From Nematostella vectensis (taxonomy: Eukaryota > Cnidaria > Anthozoa > Actiniaria > Edwardsiidae): DNA of 60,000 nt. A model generated the notes under the pieces. It searched no databases, was not told the DNA's origin, and saw nothing but the letters and a program-made list of their open reading frames with translations. The stretch is taken from positions 15,928,639-15,988,638 of the forward strand of contig NC_064039.1 in NCBI RefSeq assembly GCF_932526225.1, read 5' to 3'. Numbering within the stretch: the stretch's first letter is position 1; every line of letters begins with the position of its first letter. A program made the translations under genes and the position numbers. This document shows positions 57,201 to 60,000 of this stretch, piece after piece.

Positions 57201-60000
57201 CTTGTACACAATGAATGTCCATTTACTTAGCGACGCCTTCTAAACTTTTTTCTTTATGGACAACGTCGATAACTGGTTGTATGTGTTGCATTCAGGCTGA
57301 CTGATCATGCTACTCTTCTCTTCCCTCAGGTCCATCAGCCTGCGCTCTAAGCCCGACCTTGTGCTCACGGTTACCACGCCCCCACTAGGGAACGACCCCT
57401 TTACGCGGGACGAGGCGCTGGACTTCGGTTATCGCGGCTCCGTGATTATCGTGGCTAACCGCAAGTCGCATGGCAATGGCAACGCCCATCAGCTGTGGAC
57501 GTACGATCGCGCGACGGGATTCATCGACGCATTCTCTACTGACACAACAAATAAAGGTATGAAGTGATTTGAATATAATTAAAACTGCCGTTTTCGCGTG
57601 GCATCCAAAATGTACTTCGCAGGAATATCCTTTCAGAGCTCACTTTCCCCTGCCAACTCTACGAGATGAGCACTTATAAGAACAGCACCCTCGTGCTCGT
57701 TTGGGTACGACGTTTTCAAAGAATACAAATCGACCAAGTCTATTCTAGAATACCCATGAAGGCTTGATAAGGTTAATAAGAAGTGTAAAGGCTTTATAAT
57801 GCTGAGTCTTTGTTCAGTTTTGAGCGTCTATTGGTCGATGTTTCCAATACAAAAGTGTTTTATTAAGTAGTAGCTAGTAGCTCAAGCGCAGACCGATTGT
57901 ATTAGCTGAGAATTCGAGTTATTCGAGCTCAGAAATCCCTCAATATTATTGCAAAGCAAATTTAAGTTCGTTAGTTCGATCTAGCTAGAAACTCTTTCAT
58001 CAGAGTAATACTTAGATTACCGTTCTTGCCGTGAAGTCTTCAGTATCAATTAACGGTTTTGCTGTATGTCCTTATAGAAATCACCGCTGCGAATAAGGCG
58101 AATGTCTGTACGTACGCCTTGCTGGGGCCCAAAGCACTTCACCAACCGGTAAGATCACGTTGCTTGAAATGCAATCACAGCGATTACCGTGCTCGTCACT
58201 GCGCACACCAGAGTATTCCAAGACCGTGTCTCGGTGAAGCTCGCCTCCCAAGACTTTCTAGCCTAATATCTTTGTCAGTTTAGTCTTGCTCTACCAAGCG
58301 TGATGCTTATTGCGTTTTTCTCTACCTAGCCTAATGCTTATTGCGTTTTGCTCTTTTTAGCGTAACGCCTGTTGCGTTTTGCTCTACTTTGCGCCACGTT
58401 TATTGCGTCTTGCTCTACCTTGCGTTATGCTTATTGCGTCTTGCTCTATCCAGGGTTATGTTTACATGGCGGCCTTATGTTCATTGCGTTTTGGTCTACA
58501 TAGCGTTATGCTTATTGCGTCTTGCTCTACCTAGCGTAACGCCTATTACGTTTTGCTCTATCTAGCTTTATGCTTATTGCGTTTTGCTCTACCTAGCGTT
58601 TTGCTTATTGCGCTGTGCTCTACCCAGGGTTATGTTTACATGGCGGGGACATCCAGAGAACGATTAGTTTGTGATGCTTGTGGTAAAGCGTCGAGAGGCA
58701 AAAGCAAGCTGCAGCGGCTGACGGATACTAAGCGCTTCTCGTGCGCCCTTGGTTCAGGTAAGTGCGGATAGAGGTATTCTAGCGGATACTAAGCGCTTGT
58801 TGGGCGCCCTTGGCTCTTGGCTCATGTAAGTGCGGATAGAGGTATTCTAGCGGCTAATAAGCGCTTGTTAGGCGCTCTTGGCTCATGTAAGTGCGGATAG
58901 AGGTATTCTAGCGGATACTAAGCGCTTGTTGGGCGCCCTTGGCTCTTGGTCCATGTAAGTGCGGATAGAGGTATTCTAGCGGCTAATAAGCGCTTGTTAG
59001 GCGCCCTTGGATTTTGGCTCATGTAAGTGCGGATAGAGGTATTCTAGCGGATACTTAGCTCTTGTTAGGCGCCCTTGGCTCTTGGCTCATGTAAGAGCGG
59101 AAAGAGGTATTCTAGCGGATACTAAGCGCTTGTTAGGCGCCCTTGGCTCTTGGCTCATGTAAGTGCGGGTAGAGGTATTCTAGCGGATACTAAGCGCTTG
59201 GTAGGTGCCCTTGGCTCATGTAAGTGCGGATAGAGGTATTCTAGCGGATACTAAGCGCTTGTTAGGCGCCCTTGGCTTTTGGCTCATGTAAGTGCGGATA
59301 GAGGTATTCTAGCGGATACTAAGCGCTTGTTGGGCGCCCTTGGCTCTTGGCTCAGGTAAGTGCGGGTAGAGGTATTCTAGCGGATACTTAGCGCTTGTTA
59401 GGCGCCCTTGGCTCTTGGCTCATGTAAGAGCGGATAGAGGTATTCTAGCGGATACTAAGCGCTTGTTGGGCGCCCTTGGCTCTTGGCTCATGTAAGTGCG
59501 GATAGAGGTATTCTAGCGGCTAATAAGAGCTTGTTAGGCTCCCTTGGCTCTTGGCTCGTGTAAGTGCGGATAGAGGTATTCTAGCGGCTAATAAGCGCTT
59601 GTTAGGCGCCCTTGGATTTTGGCTCATGTAAGTGCGGATAGAGGTATTCTAGCGGCTAATAAGCGCTTGTTAGGCTCCCTTGGCTCATGTAAGTGCGGAT
59701 AGAGGTATTCTAGCGGATACTAAGCGCTTGGTAGGTGCCCTTGGCTCATGTAAGTGCGGATAGAGGTATTCTAGCGGATACTAAGCGCTTGTTGGACGCC
59801 CTTGGCTCTTGGTCCATGTAAGTGCGGATAGAGGTATTCTAGCGGATACTAAGCGCTTGTTAGGCGCCCTTGGCTCTTGGTCCATGTAAGTGCGGATAGA
59901 GGTATTCTAGCGGATACTAAGCGCTTGTTAGGCGCCCTTGGCTCTTGGTCCATGTAAGTGCGGATAGAGGTATTCTAGCGGCTAATAAGCGCTTGTTAGG
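33234..60000 (+). CDS. DCDC1-like doublecortin / ricin-B protein, 27 exons in window, 3' end outside
   Basis: Exons: 33234-33373, 33622-33870, 34087-34160, 34882-35015, 35845-36007, 36756-36955, 37283-37376, 38506-38675, 38770-38859, 39078-39251, 39907-40186, 40855-41222, 41730-41848, 42214-42606, 43538-43661, 44031-44115, 45537-45622, 45908-45957, 46754-46847, 47298-47544, 48137-48284, 55057-55257, 55617-55758, 56061-56140, 57330-57556, 58078-58148, 58628-58757. All junctions are GT-AG and the phase holds throughout: about 1,444 residues, continuing beyond 60,000. Residue map: doublecortin-like at about 176-247, 298-385, 491-588 and 953-1,100; ricin-B-like (QxW motifs QIW, QQW, QRW, QLW) at about 660-950 and 1,240-1,400; CDACGK near the end. 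This order fits vertebrate DCDC1 (about 1,780 residues), which binds microtubules; a role on microtubules or cilia is inferred. An in-frame ATG at 33,177 is an alternative start. The 3' half is full of tandem repeats at exon borders. Confidence 0.88.
34568..34904 (+). repeat. 170-bp tandem duplication containing the exon-4 acceptor
   Basis: Positions 34,568-34,734 and 34,738-34,904 are essentially identical (170-bp period). Each includes about 140 bp of intron, the polypyrimidine tract, TTTCAG, and the first 24 nt of exon 4. Only the second copy continues into the full exon. Use of the first acceptor without further splicing would meet an in-frame stop after about 20 codons. Recent duplication or an assembly join between alleles are both possible. 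Confidence 0.95.
34882..36007 (+). other. exons 4-5: first doublecortin-like domain
   Basis: Encodes CVQAFQNGNRD at the start, LLDNCTAKLGL then ARKLFLGDG in the centre, and IYVSCGEPF at the end. These match the DCX pattern of an N-terminal strand with NG, a helix with LLD..T, an LF..DG turn and a final Y..SG.E.F strand. Confidence 0.88.
36756..38675 (+). other. exons 6-8: second doublecortin-like domain
   Basis: Key pieces are ILCFRNGDSSEGVEIV, FLDDCTAKLNLDAGARRLFD and VWVTKGGERF, split across three exons. A basic stretch precedes the domain (KRMRTLVESQKRR). Confidence 0.85.
38079..38140 (+). repeat. perfect 26-bp hairpin with hammerhead-like core (intron 7)
   Basis: Two perfectly complementary 26-bp arms starting CCTACAGGTCTG are separated by the 8-nt loop TGATGAGT. 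Read as RNA, CUGAUGAG, then GUGG-GCAA-CCAC, then GAAAC would give the conserved hammerhead core and stem II, with the outer arms as stem III. However, stem I would have only about 2 bp, and the full hairpin is much more stable. AT-rich tracts resembling element ends flank it (38,060 and 38,240). Confidence 0.6.
39078..40186 (+). other. exons 10-11: third doublecortin-like domain with preceding helix
   Basis: Exon 9 and most of exon 10 encode a charged helical linker (VPGLKQQIKKLSESV). The domain itself starts at LRLKVYENGHTDG and continues FLDACTSSQRL, RVFLKDGKEVKDI and IWLSYGEEFKQL, with an extra Gly-rich loop. Divergent compared with the first two. Confidence 0.8.
40311..40600 (+). repeat. 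~95-bp tandem repeat in intron 11
   Basis: Three imperfect copies of a unit containing CTCACGGTTCATATAAG, then GAGTACTTGGTAAGAACG, then GGTTAAACC. The array starts about 125 nt after the exon-11 donor. Each unit carries a donor-like TTGGTAAGAA, but no exon sequence of the gene. Confidence 0.8.
40855..44115 (+). other. exons 12-16: first ricin-B-like (beta-trefoil) region
   Basis: Repeated Q-x-W signatures (QIWVIT, QQWGFS, QRWAIK) each lie next to a G-x-I/L-x-S strand (GLIYSKAMPQLALT, GQIYSISKPSLVL), the pattern of ricin-B lectin repeats. An acidic insertion (about residues 810-850) interrupts it. Whether it binds sugar is unknown, as the sugar-contact residues are not evident. Confidence 0.7.
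42680..43537 (+). repeat. degenerate TGACATG/TGACGTG repeat in intron 14
   Basis: Two blocks (about 42,680-42,900 and 43,295-43,535) of loosely repeated GTGACGTGACATG-like and TGTTGCGTGACATT-like words, separated by ordinary sequence. The second block runs straight into the exon-15 acceptor, whose last intron bases (TGTGTGACGTGCAG) belong to the repeat. Confidence 0.75.
45187..45545 (+). repeat. eightfold 45-bp tandem copy of the exon-17 splice acceptor
   Basis: Eight copies with an exact 45-bp period. Each contains CTTGATGTTCTTGTATC, then CACAG or AACAG, then GATCAGCGACC. Potential exon starts are at 45,222, 45,267, 45,312, 45,357, 45,402, 45,447, 45,492 and 45,537. The last leads directly into exon 17. 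Because 45 is divisible by three and there is no stop in the array, any of the eight acceptors would keep the reading frame, adding 0 to 7 copies of a 15-residue unit before the fourth doublecortin domain. Confidence 0.95.
45615..45790 (+). repeat. ~57-bp degenerate repeat beginning at the exon-17 donor
   Basis: Three imperfect copies of GACTTGCGTGACACC then GGTAATATGTAA-type sequence begin within the first bases of intron 17. The first copy overlaps the donor GTGAGTACGGCTTGCG. Confidence 0.65.
46860..47225 (+). repeat. degenerate tandem repeat filling intron 19
   Basis: Units of roughly 85-95 bp made of ACATAACGACATA, GCATAGCACCAGGACAACAT and TACAATGTGAC words repeat three to four times between exons 19 and 20. 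The array starts about 12 nt after the exon-19 donor. Confidence 0.8.
47486..48000 (+). repeat. 90-bp tandem copies of the exon-20 end and splice donor
   Basis: Six copies with a 90-bp period start inside exon 20 (CTCGCCTCGGACATCG) and include the donor CACACG|GTAAGA. Donor-like GT sites are at 47,545, 47,635, 47,725, 47,815 and 47,905; the sixth copy has lost it. The first unit has an in-frame TGA at 47,568-47,570 just after the donor, where copies 2-5 read GGA. Skipping the first donor would therefore end the protein. Confidence 0.95.
49801..49979. mobile_element. 179-bp MITE inside the satellite, copy 1
   Basis: The ends GCCTACGAAACGCTAGACG and the region ending GTCGTAGGC are inverted repeats, about 25 of 30 positions matching, including the 13-bp block GCGTACAAAATCG. 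TAAT occurs on both sides, compatible with a short target-site duplication. Divergent 37-bp-like units flank it. Confidence 0.75.
50767..50945. mobile_element. 179-bp MITE inside the satellite, copy 2
   Basis: Same element as at 49,801 with the same flanking divergent units. It shares the variants CCCTAGACG and CTCATACGAG with copy 3 but not copy 1, so 2 and 3 are closer relatives. It was multiplied with the satellite and not inserted again. Confidence 0.75.
51918..52096. mobile_element. 179-bp MITE inside the satellite, copy 3
   Basis: Identical context and variants to copy 2, about 1,151 bp downstream of it. Confidence 0.75.
55230..55485 (+). repeat. degenerate copies of the exon-22 end and donor
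   Basis: The end of exon 22 (AGTGATCCGCATTTGCAGAA, then GAAGTTTAG and GTGAGTTG) is followed by about three decayed copies, marked by AGCGATCCGCACTTG, AGCGGTCAGCTATTGG and AGCGATCAGCACTTG. One copy has lost its GT and one keeps it. This is the same arrangement as after exon 20, but older. Confidence 0.8.
56128..56345 (+). repeat. ~80-bp repeat starting at the exon-24 donor
   Basis: Three imperfect copies, marked by GACGG...CACCTTAAC, start with the exon-24 end (GATGACGG|GTAAGACG). A fourth fragment (GTGAGACCCCACCTTAACC) lies near 57,169. Later copies have lost the donor GT. Confidence 0.7.
56523..57075 (+). repeat. dispersed duplicates inside intron 24
   Basis: A block with AGCAAATCTATT, GGAGCT(C/T)AAGAACAAAAGTAA and TATATCTGAAAGTT occurs at about 56,530-56,660 and again at 56,990-57,068. 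A 41-bp piece (CTGAAAGTTCTTTTGATAC...) is doubled in tandem at about 56,651-56,732. Confidence 0.75.
58285..58645 (+). repeat. ~31-bp repeat before the exon-27 acceptor, with an exon-start copy
   Basis: About eleven copies of TTGCTCTACCTAGCGTTATG then CTTATTGCG. The last copy contains the real acceptor of exon 27 (GCTCTACCCAG then GGTTATGTTTACATGGCGG). The same acceptor and exon start occur once earlier, at about 58,443-58,473. Most units carry an acceptor-like TAG in the matching place. Confidence 0.88.
58715..60000 (+). repeat. 60-69-bp repeat copying the exon-27 end and donor, ~19 copies
   Basis: From exon 27 onward the unit GGATACTAAGCGCTTGTT, GGCGCCCTTGGCTCTTGG, GTAAGTGCGGATAGAGG repeats to the window end. 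The first unit is the real 3' end of exon 27 (with CTCGTG and TTCAG). GTAAG donor-like sites occur at 58,758, 58,826, 58,888, 58,956 and on to 59,955. In later copies CAG before GT has become CAT. The array continues beyond the window. Confidence 0.95.

Larger units (their letters stand above)
55617..58148 (+). other. exons 23-26: second ricin-B-like region
   Basis: FRQRFHYTSDGFIHLKRNSS, then LVLGLED, QRWVISDDGSISLRSKPD and QLWTYDRATGFIDAF show the repeated QxW plus G-x-I/L pattern of beta-trefoil lectin repeats. Exon 21 (LVLGVEG) may be an earlier part. Confidence 0.7.

Overview
The window looks like nuclear DNA of an early-branching animal, most probably an anthozoan cnidarian such as a sea anemone. 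That identification is inferred from AT-rich non-coding DNA, short GT-AG introns, small inverted-repeat elements and the protein families present. Nothing in the window is bacterial or viral.

Layout. (1) 1-17,350: gene-poor, AT-rich DNA with no convincing coding exon. It holds a 2.3-kb terminal-inverted-repeat element (790-3110), a roughly 41-bp minisatellite (11,621-12,120) and a cluster of short tandem duplications and G/C tracts (14,961-15,800). (2) 17,566-20,576, minus strand: a three-exon F-box/leucine-rich-repeat gene. (3) 20,886-22,040, plus strand: an intronless SOX30/SoxH-type HMG-box gene, divergent from the F-box gene across about 310 bp. (4) 23,025-31,861, minus strand: a 13-exon gene for a secreted protein of about 636 residues. 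It has a signal peptide, three to four unrecognised beta-rich segments, one discoidin (F5/8 type C) domain and a C-terminal part with two Asp-box motifs. (5) 33,234 to the window end, plus strand: a large DCDC1-like gene. I assembled 27 consecutive exons, all phase-consistent, giving about 1,444 residues before the window ends. The order is doublecortin-like, doublecortin-like, doublecortin-like, ricin-B-like, doublecortin-like, ricin-B-like, then a short Cys motif. The last two genes are divergent across about 1.4 kb.

The most striking observation is structural. In the DCDC1-like gene, and partly in its neighbours, tandem repeats are not scattered in introns but sit on exon-intron borders, so the repeat unit often contains a splice site plus a piece of exon. 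Examples are eight in-frame copies of the exon-17 acceptor (45-bp period), five donor copies after exon 20 (90-bp period), about 19 donor-like copies after exon 27, a 170-bp duplication of the exon-4 acceptor, an acceptor-containing array before exon 27, and a 6.7-kb 37-bp satellite that starts 9 nt after the exon-21 donor. That satellite has captured and amplified a 179-bp inverted-repeat element. The F-box gene has a related signature: a nearly perfect 22-bp direct repeat across both splice junctions of intron 1. Together these suggest a locus shaped by repeated tandem duplication at splice sites, which could generate alternative splicing or new introns.

All exon structures were inferred by eye from splice consensus, reading frame and protein-family fit. 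No transcript evidence was available.
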